From Aphrophora alni (lineage: Eukaryota > Arthropoda > Insecta > Hemiptera > Aphrophoridae): DNA of 64,000 nucleotides. The DNA is taken from contig OY740774.1 in the NCBI GenBank assembly GCA_963513935.1, positions 92,744,861-92,808,860 on the forward strand. Reading direction: 5' to 3'. Under the pieces are notes generated by a model. That model did no database searches, was not told the DNA's origin, and saw only the letters and a list, made by a program, of their open reading frames with translations. This document shows positions 1 to 14,994 of the stretch, piece by piece; the stretch's first letter is position 1; each line of letters opens with the position of its first letter. Made by a program: the position numbers and the translations under genes.

Positions 1-2636
<2,636 letters not shown>

Positions 2637-2639
2637 TGG

Positions 2640-3849
2640 GGGTCTAAATCAAGACTATGTGTAAATTCAACTAGGGTCCATCAGTGATTGTTATACGCCA
2701 TTATTCATAATAGTGTGAGCCTCTGACTGAAATCGGTAATTAAAAGAAGTCAACAAGGTCAAACTAACTGTTAACAAGACAACAACATCTGATACCCGCT
2801 GTCACAAGTGCCTAAAAAATGGCGGAAACTATGTCGAAACGAAGGGTACGTTGTATATCAAAAATCATTAGCAATAGTTTCGAAGTATATTTTTTATAAT
2901 TAAAATATTAATTAATTGTTAATGTATTACCCATACGTTTTCGAAAAAAAAAATGAAATGTTTAAATCACGTAAAAAAAGATAACTAATTACTACAAGTC
3001 TACAAACATAAGTTTACCTTCGTATTCATTTAAGGTGGAAGGGGTGAATGGTTGGATGCCGGGAAGGGTAAAATATTGATATGTTGTGTTTCAACATTGT
3101 GTCTTAAATTGTCATGTTACGGTTTAGATTTGCGGTAATTTATTGTGTCTTGAATTTATTGTCTCCTATACTTGAGGTTTTCCAGAGCGATAAATTGTGC
3201 AATATTTGCTTAATTGGGAATACGGCGTAACTCGGTGTAAATATATTGTTACGTGTTTACAACATTTTCACTTCCGTGGTCACAAATTGATTATTTTTAA
3301 AATTTCCTTTAACAGACTATATTTATTTTGTTGATGAATTGAAAACTACAAAAAGTTTCGAAAGAAGAAATATTTTAAACGATTTATAGGTTTTACATAA
3401 CTTCAAATTTTTTAAAACAAATTATTTAATTCTTATTTTTGTGAAAATTTTAATAAATGGAAACTAAAACTCACTTTCAGCAACTCCTTTTATCAGCCTA
3501 AAATTTAAAGATAGAAGTAATGTATTTTTTTATATTTATTTATTTTTTTGTCAATAACAATATTTACATAATATCAATTTAAAATAGCAGACATAATTCT
3601 GAAATAAATTTTATTTATGCCTTAAAACCATAATTCTAATTTCCACTAAGTTAATTTATTAACAACAGTAGGGATAAATTAAATGTAAATATTAATGTAT
3701 TTATAAACAGAATTTCCTTAGACCTTGTAACGAGATTGGAATTAATATTCATTTCTCAACAGTTTATCTTAGCTAGAAATAACACTGGAGTATTTTACAT
3801 ACATTATAATTCAGTGAACATTGCTCTTTAGAGAGTGTTGATCTGCCAT
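2640..3849. other. AT-rich noncoding DNA, no gene seen
   Basis: Short ATG-started frames only. I see no repeat pairing, splice-bounded coding block or RNA gene here that I can support. Confidence 0.55.
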
Positions 3850-5320
3850 CTGAACGTGGTGAATAATGGATAGTTCATTAAAGTTCAATAAAGGATAAAC
3901 ATTATCTTAATTTATTTTTCATCCAGACAGAACAAAATAAAAACAGAAAATTTTGGAACTTATTGCTTTTAATGTACAGGAACAATGTATGTAAATATTT
4001 TTTTCGAAATAAATACGTCGAAATAAAACGTCTGTACACTAGTTTGAAACTCGGTAAGTAACTATGTTTTTAACTCTGAACCACTTTACAATTTACCATT
4101 AGTTGCATGACTATGTTGTTACCTTCAACATGTAAAAAAAGTTCAAATAATTCTTACAACTTTAAAATTATTCAATACCAACAGTATAGGTCATTGTAGA
4201 GATATTAATTTTTTAAATAAATATACAAAACAAAGCCTTTAAAATTACAGGATATAACAAATGTTTCTTTGTAATCATTTCACAAAACTTTGTTGTATAA
4301 GCAATAAAAATTACTTTATATCCATTAAAAATAAAACGTTTTTTATTATTTAAAATCATTAATATTAAAAATTAATAATAGGCGATATTTTATCGTTAAC
4401 ATTATATTTGAAAAGATATTAATATGTCAAAACATACATGCAGAATGTTTCAATCACATTTCAATTTTTATATTTCTTGCCAATATACTTCAATCGAAGA
4501 AAGTGGTTTTAAGAAAATGTCTGTTTATATGTCGTTTGTCTTACTTGCAGTGCTCTACAAATCAAAGGCATGAACCGATTTTAATAAAATTATTATATGG
4601 GGATATTTTGGCAATATTTTGAAATATTTTTTTTAAACTCAAAATTGCAATGTATTATGTCTAGCGTCTAAAGTCCCAAACAAAATCGATTGGTCTGCAT
4701 CTTATCCATAAAAGGGGGTTCTTGAGATATCGGTAAAGAACAATAAAATAATCCGTCATGGTACTGTTAAAATAAGACACAATTTTCAAAATCGATACTA
4801 TTGATTTAGTGAAATATTATCGAAATGGGACGATTAAAGACAACATTATTGCAAAATGGTAAATAAAAAAACAATTATTACAGTTCAGGAGTAATTGGAA
4901 ACAGGAAAATTTTTCTCGACCGCCGTTTAAATCGATTTTATCTGAATATTATTTACACTGAGGACACTAATATGGCATAAGCGAAGCAAATTCCCGTCTT
5001 ATTTCAATTTTGTTCAAAGATGGTACCTGTGGTTAATTTAAAAAAAAAATATATCTGACAACAACCTAATTGACATTTTGGGTAGTTAATAGTTTGATTG
5101 TCTTTAGTTTTAGCGATAAGTCGTATATGAAATTATTTGTGAACAGTTTATTTATTTTGTAAAATAAATTATACTCATTATTTAAAATATACATACTTTT
5201 GAAATAGTACTCAACAGTAAAATTTGCTGCAGCACCGTATGGACGGATTATACAAGTTTAACAAACTAACTTCAGTTGGCAGCACTTTACAGGAATAGAA
5301 CGGTCGACCGACAATAACTA
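3850..5320. repeat. Diverged tandem duplication, copy 1
   Basis: This segment matches 5830-7330 in the same order and orientation at an offset of about 2.0 kb. Matching landmarks are: gctgccatctg-type sequence followed by catccagacagaacaaaa; tgcttttaat with tacaggaaca; cataaaaggnggttc followed by aataaaataatc; and a ggcagcac block near 5278 matched near 7284. Identity is patchy, so the duplication is old or the copies are independent insertions of one repeat. A partial third match lies near 11425-11490. No coding frame survives in either copy. Confidence 0.6.
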
Positions 5321-5413
5321 GAATTGTTTATCCATCATAATTCGATATGAAATTACTGGAAACTTAACACTATTATTGTAAAAGTTCAATGAGCACTGTG
5401 GTGAATGTAAACA

Positions 5414-5667
5414 ATATAAAACACTGAAACCCGTACCACAAGTTTGGTACAATAACATAAACACAAATAAAATATTTATTTGCCTTATGTTATTATAGTT
5501 CCCTGATGTACATTTCAGTAACCAAGTTACCACCATCGGTCGAATCAACTGAAATAATGTACATCAGGGAACTATAATAACATTTATAAGGTAAATAATT
5601 TTTTTTTTTATTTGTGTGTGTGTTATTGTACCAAACTTGTGGTAGGGGTATCAGTGTTTTATACTAT
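5414..5667. mobile_element. Foldback (inverted-repeat) element, family 1
   Basis: Two arms of roughly 105-120 bases (about 5414-5519 and 5547-5667) are imperfect reverse complements around a short spacer. Shared arm segments include cagtgttttata, accaaacttgtggta, and agttccctgatgtacat with its complement. The same family occurs at 35649-35956 and, in part, near 10573-10615. No transposase is encoded. The inner part of the left arm carries the GAAA/palindrome RNA-like motif described separately. The element lies between the two copies of the 2-kb duplication. Confidence 0.8.
5501..5539 (-). ncRNA. Hammerhead-like motif in family 1 foldback
   Basis: On the minus strand the order is: CCGATGG core, a six-pair stem (GGTAAC with GTTACT, loop TTG), GAAA, the palindrome ATGTACAT, C, then AGGG. 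This is the order of a type I hammerhead (core, stem II, GAAA, short stem III, cleavage nucleotide, stem I), but the core has two changes from CUGAUGA and an extra base before stem II. A decayed ribozyme or a coincidental hairpin are both possible. Confidence 0.3.
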
Positions 5668-5829
5668 TATTGTAGTTTTAAAATTATTTTGAAATAATTT
5701 TAGTGAATTATTTTTTTATGACTTGAGAATTTCGCATAAGTTAATATATTATTTTGTTTTAATTCCTTAGGAAAGGTAGAACATCTTCAAAAGACAAAGG
5801 AAGATGTTTTCCAGGGTTGATAACCAGAA

Positions 5830-7330
5830 ACGTGCTGCCATCTGTACGAGATGTATAAAAGTTTCGTTTATGCTTCATCCAGACAGAACAAAATCAAATT
5901 AAAAAGGTCTTGTTGCTTTTAATTTACAGGAACAGTTGTAAACATTTCGGTCAAAATAAATGCATCTGGAAATACTAATTGAATCTCAGTATTTCAAACC
6001 CTGAACTAATATACAAATGAATGTTAATTAAAAATTGACAAAACTTTTAAACTATCATTACCATCAGATATAACATGTGTCAGTATAACTGTTTATTATA
6101 TTTTTTCAATAAATAATTAAAACAAAAGTTTTTTAATTACAGTATATAAAATAATAATTACTTTTCAAAATTATTTCACAAAAAAACTTTATATCCAGTA
6201 AAATATTTAGTATTTGTGCTATTGAAAGTAATAAAATGTAAAAATAATATTAGACCATGTTACATGATTTCCATCCATATGGGTCAAAACATTCATGTAG
6301 AGTCTTTGAAGTGTACATCATTTTTGAGATCCCCTGAGTGGATAAAAGTGATTTTTGGAATGATATGTGTCTCTCTGACGTCTTTACAGCACTCCACAGC
6401 TCAAATTCGTGGACCGTTGTAATGAAATTTGAGGTGCGGGCTTATTTTAGCCATATCACGTGATGTTTTATCCATAGCTAAAAATTTGTGTGTAGCTATC
6501 ATAAGAAGTTTGTTCGACTGTAGTGTCTAATGTATTGATCCCTATCTGTTCATAAAAGGAGGTTCGTGAGCTATAGGTAAAAAATAAAATAATCGCCCAT
6601 GGGTCTGTTAAAAAAGACATAGGCCTACTTTCTCGAAATCGCCACTTTTGATTTTGTTGAAATTTTATCGAAATTGTAAGTAAATGACTAAACTATTTAT
6701 ACTAAGCAAAAACCAATCCCTCTAATTATTTAATAAATATTAATGTTAATTAAATAACAAAAAAAATATTTGCAATATCTATTTTGATACCGTTTAGATA
6801 TAGACGTAGTTAGTATTTTCCATCCATAAATTGTTTTTTATCACCTGGTAACTTAGAAGAATATAACAACTAAAATTATAACTACGTTAAATTTTGCTCA
6901 AAGTTTTGATAACAGAATGACGTTATCATGTTGATGATTTTTCCCCCTTACTTATCAATAATCCAATAATTGTAAATTAGTTTTATAATGCATCACTTCT
7001 TATAAAAAACTTCTTATGGTTTCAATTTTTACGGTTTCATTTACATCTAAGTGATAGATATTGCAGCCAAAGTTATGAATTAATTATTATATCATTTTAA
7101 ATTGAATGATTTTTCCTAAGCATATGGATTTTTTGTTTGAAATAAAATAGTGTCTGTAAAATAATTAATATATTGTTTATCAAACTTGTAATTTAAAATA
7201 CTGAGGATCGATAGCAGAAGTGAAATTCAAATAGTTCTCAATATAACACTTTGAAGATACAAATAAATGAATTACGTTTAGGTGGCAGCACACTACAGAC
7301 ATAGAAAGCTGTATTACCGACCATGTTGTT
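5830..7330. repeat. Diverged tandem duplication, copy 2
   Basis: Second copy of the 3850-5320 segment in direct orientation. The copies are separated by the foldback at 5.4-5.7 kb, which is not part of the matching sequence. The 68-codon frame at 6216-6422 lies inside this copy, has no counterpart in copy 1 and resembles no family I know. Confidence 0.6.
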
Positions 7331-7595
7331 TTTTATTAACTCTAAATAAATATATATGTACGTCTTACAAAATAAAAGCATGTAATTAAAAATATATCTT
7401 TACATAATTCCTTTATAAGTTGATTTATTTATTAAAATGGCAATAATATTTATTCGGTGTTATTATATCAATATCTTAACTCAAACTTAATATATTTTTT
7501 AGAGGAAATTTTGTCTGCAATGTACTGCTATCTATAGTTACTGTACAGAACTCTTGGTGTAGAAACTTACTAAAACAGTACAATGATAATTATTT

Positions 7596-7781
7596 AAGGA
7601 TAAAATAAGCACTAAGCTACAGTTTCAAATGTATTTATTAACTTATTTAGCTACAATTGTTTCGCCTTGCGGCATCTATTACTATTACCATTAGCCCGTA
7701 GATGCCGCAAGGCGAAACAATTGTAGCTAAATAAGTTAATAAATACATTTGAAACTGTAGCTTAGTGCTTATTTTATCCTT
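7596..7781. mobile_element. Perfect 83-base foldback, family 2
   Basis: Arms at 7596-7678 and 7699-7781 are exact reverse complements with a 20-base spacer. The absence of any mismatch in such AT-rich, otherwise decayed DNA implies recent formation or ongoing arm-to-arm correction. Immediately after the right arm comes atggagtttcaacaag and then ctgctgttaca. The same tail follows an unrelated pair of arms at 11.8 kb, so the tail defines a family while the arms are locus-specific. No protein is encoded. Confidence 0.92.
7694..7727 (+). ncRNA. GAAA/palindrome hairpin motif at foldback hinge
   Basis: Spanning the spacer and right arm on the plus strand: GAT, stem GCC-GCAA-GGC, GAAA, the palindrome ACAATTGT, A, then GC. 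The layout matches the hammerhead-like motifs in family 1, but the UGA part of the core is not preserved. Recorded because the layout recurs; catalytic activity is doubtful. Confidence 0.2.
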
Positions 7782-7812
7782 ATTATGGAGTTTCAACAAG
7801 TAGTTACTGCTG

Positions 7813-8430
7813 TTACAGTTAAATAATTATTTAATATCAAACCAAACCACGATTTCGCTTTTTCGATGGCAATTTATTAAATATTTGATAATCAGTTGAC
7901 GATTAAAATGTTTTGTTTGTTATCTATACCATAGGAATAATTCACCTTCCTAGAATATTCTAGAAACCATCTAAAATCCGCTATTTTGAAACTGGAATTC
8001 AAATATGGAAAGGGGGTTGTGAAACGTAAACTTCTATTAATTATAATAAGTAACACTATAATTATAGTGAAACGTCAATCAACAAATGGAAGATAGCAAA
8101 ACTTTCCACAATAAACAATTATTTGCACAATGCAATACCAGACTACATTACAATGATCAAGTCCTCATCCTTGGTTACTTGTTCCATGACATTGAAATAA
8201 GAATAGGAGTGGATATTACTATATTTTACAACTAATGATGGTGGCTTTATTATTGAAACATCTATATTGTATTGTATACATAGAGTGAATCTTGTGGAAA
8301 ATTATGTTTTCTTTCATTTGATAAACATCATTAAATATTCACTCTGAGTACTGTTTTTTTTATAAGTTTTTTAAATATATTATTTTCAATAAATAGTCAT
8401 TTGTCAACAACAGTTAATTCTTCAATATCA
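7813..8430. other. AT-rich noncoding DNA
   Basis: No gene, RNA or convincing repeat seen. Confidence 0.5.
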
Positions 8431-8435
8431 GGCTT

Positions 8436-8770
8436 GTCGTAATTGTTATGGAAAATTCAAAAAGTGTCGTAGCTCCCTTGTTGGGAGGGCAATAACATGA
8501 TATCGATAGTGAACCTCTATATAAACTGTTAGTGACCTAGAAAGAGTGTCTGTTAGATCGGAGACGTTAGCGACCCTGCTTGTTACTAGACATGGCCCAA
8601 AGATGTACTTATATGTTTTAACCTGTGAAATTCTATATTGATTTAGCGTGTTCAGCAATTATGATTTTGTGGTTAAATTTGACATTTATGTAATTTGGTG
8701 TTTTTTAATCAATAAACAAGATTTATTAAATCTGATGCTTAGTGTCGTGACTCGCTTTAGACAGCTTTAG
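8436..8770 (+). other. Possible LTR or promoter remnant
   Basis: A stretch somewhat richer in GC than its surroundings begins TGTTATGG. It carries a TATA-like ctatataaac at about 8518 and, about 200 bases later, aatcaataaac, which contains AATAAA. This TATA-then-polyadenylation spacing is that expected of a short solo LTR. I cannot define both ends or a target duplication, and no coding sequence is adjacent. An RNA polymerase II promoter of another kind is equally possible. Confidence 0.25.
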
Positions 8771-8779
8771 ACGTATAAG

Positions 8780-9250
8780 GTAGTATAAGACTCGTATAAG
8801 GCAGCTTTAGCGTGACTCACTATTTTCATCACTTTGCAGTTTTTGCTGAAGTCTCCAATATATAAAGCTATCGGAATATCATATCAGTGAAACTAGTAAG
8901 GAAATAAAGCCATTATAGTTTCTGTTAATAAAACATGATTTAAAATCTGAGATAAAAAATCATCTGCATTAATTTTAAATAAGGCTGAAATTTATCCACT
9001 TATACGAAAAATGGAAATCAAGACAAGATCTAAGACTATTTTCTTGAAAGAGGGGGTAAAACGTTGTTTACCCTGATAGACAGGGCAATTTTCTCATGAT
9101 TCCATCCCTAACACTCAGTTGTTTGCTGTCCTTTGTGTAGTGTTAGGCTTGTGTGTGGTGGTTTTATATGATCATGTTTGTATTTAGTCTTAGCTTTGAC
9201 TGCTCAGGTTAGTTTTAAGCTTGAGTTTTTCTTTAAATTTAGTTTTAGTT
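8780..9250. other. AT-rich noncoding DNA
   Basis: Contains two spaced copies of a cagctttag/cgtataagg motif at about 8760-8812, too short to define a repeat family. Nothing else recognised. Confidence 0.45.
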
Positions 9251-9251
9251 T

Positions 9252-9276
9252 CCAACATAGCCTCAGGCTATGTTGG
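9252..9276. repeat. Perfect short hairpin
   Basis: An 11-base arm CCAACATAGCC and its exact complement are separated by three bases (TCA). Function unknown; isolated. Confidence 0.8.
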
Positions 9277-9279
9277 TGA

Positions 9280-10570
9280 TTTTCAATTTCATCTTCTAGT
9301 TTCACAATTGATTACGAGAGTTGATTCATACTCTAGAAACGTCATTTATTAGTTTTCATATACACAAATGATGGCTAATGTCCGAATAAACCTTATTGAT
9401 ATAACGAACAATCCATCATTATCAAATAACTTTAAAACCTGATATTAAAATTTGTTTTTGAACAAAAAACATACGCTTTAATTAATTAACAATGTTGTTC
9501 ACTTTATTATATTATAAGAATGTATTATACAGTTATATTCTAAAATATATCACATTAAACAAAATTATAAATTAGAAAAAATATGGGTAGAGGGAGATAG
9601 AATATTTGTAATTGTTGGTTGATTAATAGTTTCAGATCTACCAGACCCTTGCATCCATTAAATTAACTAGTTCATGTTAATTAGCCACCGTCTAGTTAAA
9701 CACATCCTACCATTGAACCTATTATTACGAGCGAGTAATAATTATGCCAGCCACATACATCTACTAGATCAAGTATTGCAAGTGTTCGTTGTCCATAATA
9801 TAATCTGGTACATCTATTCGTTGAATTAACTGTTACAAGATTTTCCTGGTATTATATTACCCATACATTAATTGGATTAACAAGTAACAGTATTCATGTG
9901 TTATCGACTTACCAAAGACAAATATCGATCTGTATCTATGAACAACGATATAGTTACAAAACTGTAGTTACAACCTATCAAAGTTAATTATTTTCACTAA
10001 GGTTAGAATTGTGTCGTATTAGTTACAAATCACAGTTAACTCTATATTTGATTTTAGATAAATCCGAACCATAAGGTTCCAATGATAGATGACGATGGAT
10101 TCCTACGATTGGATAGGTAAGTTTTGCATGTGTAGATATTGAATAGATTTGTGTTTCTTTTATAGAGTTGATTTTGGCGTAACATTGATCAGTAAGAGTT
10201 TAAAATAAATAATTCTTCCTACAAGATTACTCGTGTTACACACTGTTAAATAAAAAAACAAATTTTGGAACATTTTGTGAGTCTAATATTTGTGAAAAAA
10301 AAATAGCACTGGACTATTCGTTGTTTAGTATTCACAATACTCGTTTAATATATACAGCAACGATCAGTTTATATAAACATTTTCAAAGATCTCTATACCG
10401 ATGATAATGAAAAATAAATTTTCGTTTGTCAAAAACCACTTAGTAGGTTTTTATGAAACGTTTTGTCAAAACATTTAAAGATAGTAATGTTTTGAATATA
10501 CCCCTAATCACGTCACTAGGAACAATAAATAAAACAGAAATATTGTATTTATTTTGTTTATTCCTCTAAA
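9280..10570. other. AT-rich noncoding DNA
   Basis: No gene or strong repeat structure seen on either strand. Confidence 0.5.
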
Positions 10571-10572
10571 TG

Positions 10573-10615
10573 CCCTAATGTACATTTCGATAACATGGTT
10601 ATCATCATCAAAGGG
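10573..10615 (-). ncRNA. Best hammerhead-like motif in the window
   Basis: Read on the minus strand: CCCU (stem I), UUGAUGA core, one extra U, stem II GAUAAC-CAU-GUUAUC (six perfect pairs), GAAA, the palindrome AUGUACAU (short stem III), U at the cleavage position, then AGGG, which pairs with the starting CCCU. All parts of a type I hammerhead occur in order. Deviations are C to U at the first core position and an inserted base between core and stem II. The opposite arm near 10901-10912 reads accctctgatgg, which suggests that the family core was originally CTGATG. Confidence 0.4.
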
Positions 10616-10912
10616 TTTTGATTCTAAACTATACTACAACTAAACTTACACTTTTACTTGTGAAATAAAACTAAATCTAAAACTACAATATCATGATTTT
10701 AAGCTAAAATCCCTCACTTTTTTATACGTCAAAGACATAATATAACAATGACAAAGGGCCAGGCCAAGCCTCCATCTTATTCGTTGCTGATCTGGGGAGT
10801 AGGAGGGGTTTTAGCTTAAAATTTTGATATTGTAGTTTTAGATTTGTTTTATTTCACTAGTAGAAGTGTAAGTTTAGATGTAGTGTAGTTTAGAATTAAG
10901 ACCCTCTGATGG
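10603..10912. mobile_element. Foldback element with about 100-base arms
   Basis: Arms at about 10603-10713 and 10804-10912 are imperfect inverse copies. Shared segments include gattctaaacta, acttacactt, gaaataaaact, aaactacaatatca and ttagcttaaaa with their complements. The roughly 90-base spacer is unrelated and less AT-rich. The left end abuts the hammerhead-like motif and belongs by sequence (gtacatttcgataac, catcatc) to foldback family 1. No coding capacity. Confidence 0.8.
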
Positions 10913-10914
10913 TA

Positions 10915-11750
10915 TTTTTTTTAAAAGGGTTGCGTATATCCAGACAAATCCAATTTGAATCTACTTCTTTTTGCTAGTAGTTTTGAGTTACCTCCCTCTC
11001 CTTCATCTCTCCTATCCGGTCTCTGTTGATCAAATCTTGTTCTCCTCCAACCCTGACGCTATTAGAGTAGTCTACGATATTTAGACTTTAATTTATTTCT
11101 TTTCTCCGTTTTTAAAGTAGAGAGGGTATTCCCATTTCAATTAAAGTAAAAAAATAATGTAGTAAGTGAAAGTCATTTAGACAGTGTATATGTATAAATG
11201 TATTTACAAAAACACTAAAATTTCTTAATCGTTAACAAATATATCTAGAAAATATAAACATGTTAAAAACATCGTTTAATGTGTAACCAATGAAAGTCCT
11301 GCAAATAAAAATTTAATATCTTATACTATATTTAACAAAAGAAAATTTGTGAAATAAGTTTATCAACATTTTAGTAAACAACGTTTTTTCCATAAAGTAA
11401 TTCAGGAATTGACTACCTATACAATGCTGCCATCTAGACGAAGTGTGATGATAATGAAGTTTATATCTCTACGAAAGCAGAACAAAATATTAAAAAATAT
11501 TTTAATTTTTTTCTTATTTTCTGTGTCCGCGATTATATAAAATCGTCAATAAAAGTTATTTTTTACGTATAAATTAAATAACTTTAAATTTTTGCCAAAA
11601 TTTATTTCTTTTGAGTGTTATTTGAAAAAGCGATAAAAGTCAGTAATAACGTCAATGAAGTTAATAGTAGTTTATAAATCCAGTTTGAACAGATGTGAAA
11701 ATATAATTTTGAATATTTGTATGCCTTTACTTTCTTATTAATAAACTATA
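10915..11750. other. AT-rich noncoding DNA with a partial dispersed repeat
   Basis: Around 11425-11490 the order gctgccatct, then tatctc, then cagaacaaaat matches the start of the 3850/5830 duplication, so a third fragment of that repeat is present. Otherwise featureless. Confidence 0.4.
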
Positions 11751-11752
11751 CT

Positions 11753-11858
11753 GATAAAATAAAGCAAAAGCTAAAAGATAACTTTATTAGCAAACTTTTA
11801 GCTTTTGCTTTATTTTATCCTTGAATATGGAGTTTCAACAAGAAATATCTGCTATTAC
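11753..11858. mobile_element. Foldback element, family 2
   Basis: Perfect 25-base arms (11753-11777 and 11795-11819) with a 17-base spacer are followed by the same tail as the 7.6-kb element (atccttg, atggagtttcaacaag, then tctgctattaca). The arm sequence differs from that at 7.6 kb apart from the outer ataaaata portion. This supports an element whose terminus repeatedly generates new inverted copies of adjacent DNA. Confidence 0.75.
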
Positions 11859-11859
11859 A

Positions 11860-13279
11860 TTAAAGTTAACTTTACTGAGTTTAATAATTATTGATGTAAA
11901 GATACGGAAAATATTCATCATCACAACTGTTTACCCTCTTTAATCTGTTAACTGTAAAAAAAAGTTTACAAATGTAAGTTCATATTTCTGAAAATAAAAT
12001 TAATGTATTTAAATATAGCTTTAACTTTAATCTATACTTTTAATTATAAATTAACGTGGAATATCCTTACATTTTACAATGTACACATATTAAAAGTGAA
12101 AAAAGCTACTGATACGTTTTAAGTAAATTACCGTAAAATGAATCCATATTTTAAAAATACAATCACCAGAACACGTAAAAAAGTTATTTTTTTAAATAGA
12201 GAAAATTCTCGATATCACTTATCTTTTTCTCCATTTACACGGAACTCCCGAACTTTAGCCTATAAATTTATATCTAATTATTATGAATTTAAAAAAGATA
12301 CTTTATAAACTACTCGTATTAAAAACAACAAAATTATTAGTGTAGGAATATTTTTAATCTAGTTGTATAATCCGAAACTGTGAACAGCTGAGAAAAATAA
12401 ATTACCAAAGTTTGAACAGCTACTTTTAGATTGAATCTAATTAATGACAATCTGCTTACGTTTATGCATTTGACGTCAAAATTACTTTTACCTGGACTGA
12501 TTTTTGATGGGATAGTTGAGAGTTACGGTAAGCTCACGATCATCTAGTTTTTCAGTAATATACTTTAAAGTAATAATTTATTTTAAATTGAGTAACAATT
12601 GATATTTATTGTCGTATATACTTTGTTATTCAAAACAACAAAATATTCATGTATACAAATTGTTCATATAGGCCCATACAAAGTGTAGTAATTATAAGTA
12701 ATATCAACTATGCCGTTTTTCAATTTTTTTGGTTGATATTTTAACATACCATATGCTTCAATTTAGTAAAATTCTAATAAACTTACAACCGATTCTAATA
12801 AACAAGTTACCAATATAATCAATAGCTCAGTCAACTCCCCTTTATTTATGTTTATAGTTGTTTCAATATAATCGAAAATTATATAATGTTAGATTCAAAA
12901 ACGTTAGAATGATAAATAGACTTGATTTGTTTTTCCAAAAAGATATAACCTATTAAAATGTAGTAACGAAAATTGTTTTATTTTACTTATTCTTTCATAA
13001 TCTGTACACCTTTGACCAGTAACATTTGGTCAAACATATTAGCAAGGTTTTCAATTATCTTTTATTCAAAAACTAAAATTAATACAACAACAATAATAAT
13101 ACTTACATTTTTATAACACGATTTTAAGCAAGAAATTCTTTTTCCCGTTGAACAACAAGACGACATAAAATGAATTATTTTAAATAATAAAAAATGTTAC
13201 CTGTAACCTATATCTATGGAGATGCAGGACAGTTCAGTTAGTCTAAGTAAAGATCTTACAAAGAAAAAACTTTAACACT
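11860..13279. other. AT-rich noncoding DNA
   Basis: No open frame or RNA recognised. Confidence 0.5.
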
Positions 13280-13549
13280 CGAATTTTTTCCTTCGATGAG
13301 GGCCAGAAGAGAACAAGAGTGGATTAAGAGAAGCCTAACAGGAAAGATAAAAGAGAGGAATCTAACTCAAGGATAAATTAAAAAGATAAATAATAAGCTA
13401 ATTCGCCATTTTGAAATGAACAAAAAAAATTTACTAAGTGTTTTAACATATTTGTATTTATAACAAAATTAAGAAAGTTTCCTGCTTACAGTATTACAAG
13501 CTTAAGAACGCATTTTAGGCATTGCTATTCGTAACATATTAAATGACTA

Positions 13550-13552
<3 letters not shown>

Positions 13553-13626
<74 letters not shown>
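13553..13626. repeat. (TA)n microsatellite, left border of insertion
   Basis: About 74 bases of pure TA. It flanks the insertion at 13627-15000, and a similar tract lies at its other end. The paralogous position in copy B (about 29400-29415) has no TA tract. Confidence 0.95.
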
Positions 13627-13630
<4 letters not shown>

Positions 13631-14994
13631 CATACCGAAATAGAAAGCTCCAAAGGTCAGTACCCGGCAGGCCATAAATCGTCAAGACATGAAAGGATTG
13701 ACGGACATAAAAAAATGTTTCAACAGGGAAACAACGCACCCAAACCGTCACACAAGATCCATCAAAATTAAGCTTTTAATACCGAAACAAATTGTAACAA
13801 GCCAATCAGAGCAAGTGAATCAGTTCAGAAATAACGTCCAAGAATTGAAACTAGCCAATGGAAGAAGAGCATCATGACGCTGTTTTAAAAAGAGGAGAAC
13901 TTATAAATAAGGGTAAAAAGGGAGGACACGTGGTTCTTTTTGGGTATTTTGGTTCCGACGTCGTATTAGAAGGTTGTTCCGGGGAAGTGTTTCTCCTGAT
14001 CGAAAGAGTTAAGTGTTTGTGAAGGACTTTGCCTATCCTATTCGTCGTTTTTCTTTTTTAATAGAACTGTTAAGTTTATAAAAGTCAATAAAAAGTTATC
14101 CGTCGTTTTAAAAACTAAAAGAATCGTCGTATTAAAGTATAAGAAGTCTTCGTGGTCGTTAAGTGAGATAATTGTGAAGTTTAAGGAGTCATCGTCGTAT
14201 TAAAATTAAATCAGTGAGAAGAAGTATCGCCGTAAGAATTAAAAGCATCATCGTCGCAAGAGTGAGTGAAGAAAGGTGTAACCCGCGATTGGGATCATCT
14301 ACGGGAGAGGCAAACCATCCAACCATCACGCAATCTTCGAGAGAACCACGGAACGAGAACAACCCAAAAAACTGGAGAGGAACACGTCAATTGATAAGTA
14401 GAACTTAAAGGACAATACATTTAATAAATTACCACCAAATTTTGTTTTTTGTAATAATAAAATAAATTATAGCCACCTAAGAACCAACGAACCCCAATAG
14501 AGATTTAAATTAAATTCAAGTAAATAACCTTCAGTTAGCCGGAGCAAATATTTTATAAAGCTAATTAAAATTAGAGTCAAAATTAAATACAAATTAAATT
14601 GATGCATTCTTAAATTCCTTGTTTTAGACTAAGTTGTTTAGGATAAGAATTTATAGTGAAGATGTACCTAGTTTAACCCGTAGTATAAAATTGTAGAATA
14701 AGATATTAATCAGTAATATTTTGAGCATCAAGGTAAAATTTATGTTTTAAATGATTAAAAATTAATATTTAAAAGAGTTAATTATTCAAAATGTTTAATT
14801 AAAATTGAGTTATAATCCCACATGTTTTGAGTGTTATTATTTTAATAAATTGTCAAATAACTAACGAACTAATAACCAAATGAATAATAATAATATTAAT
14901 AAATAGTAAAAAGAAATATAGGAGAGTTTTCCTATATTTAAGCGACCAACGTGTAGCAGAACTAATAAAAATAAAAAAGAGAACGTCTTAAACG

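Noticed and set aside
11097..11120. Splice-like and TATA-like sites throughout the AT-rich DNA
   Set aside because: Such short motifs are expected by chance at this base composition and were not listed unless supported by context.
13539..13751. Ile-Tyr-rich frame; a similar one at 15350-15616
   Set aside because: Translations of TA microsatellites.
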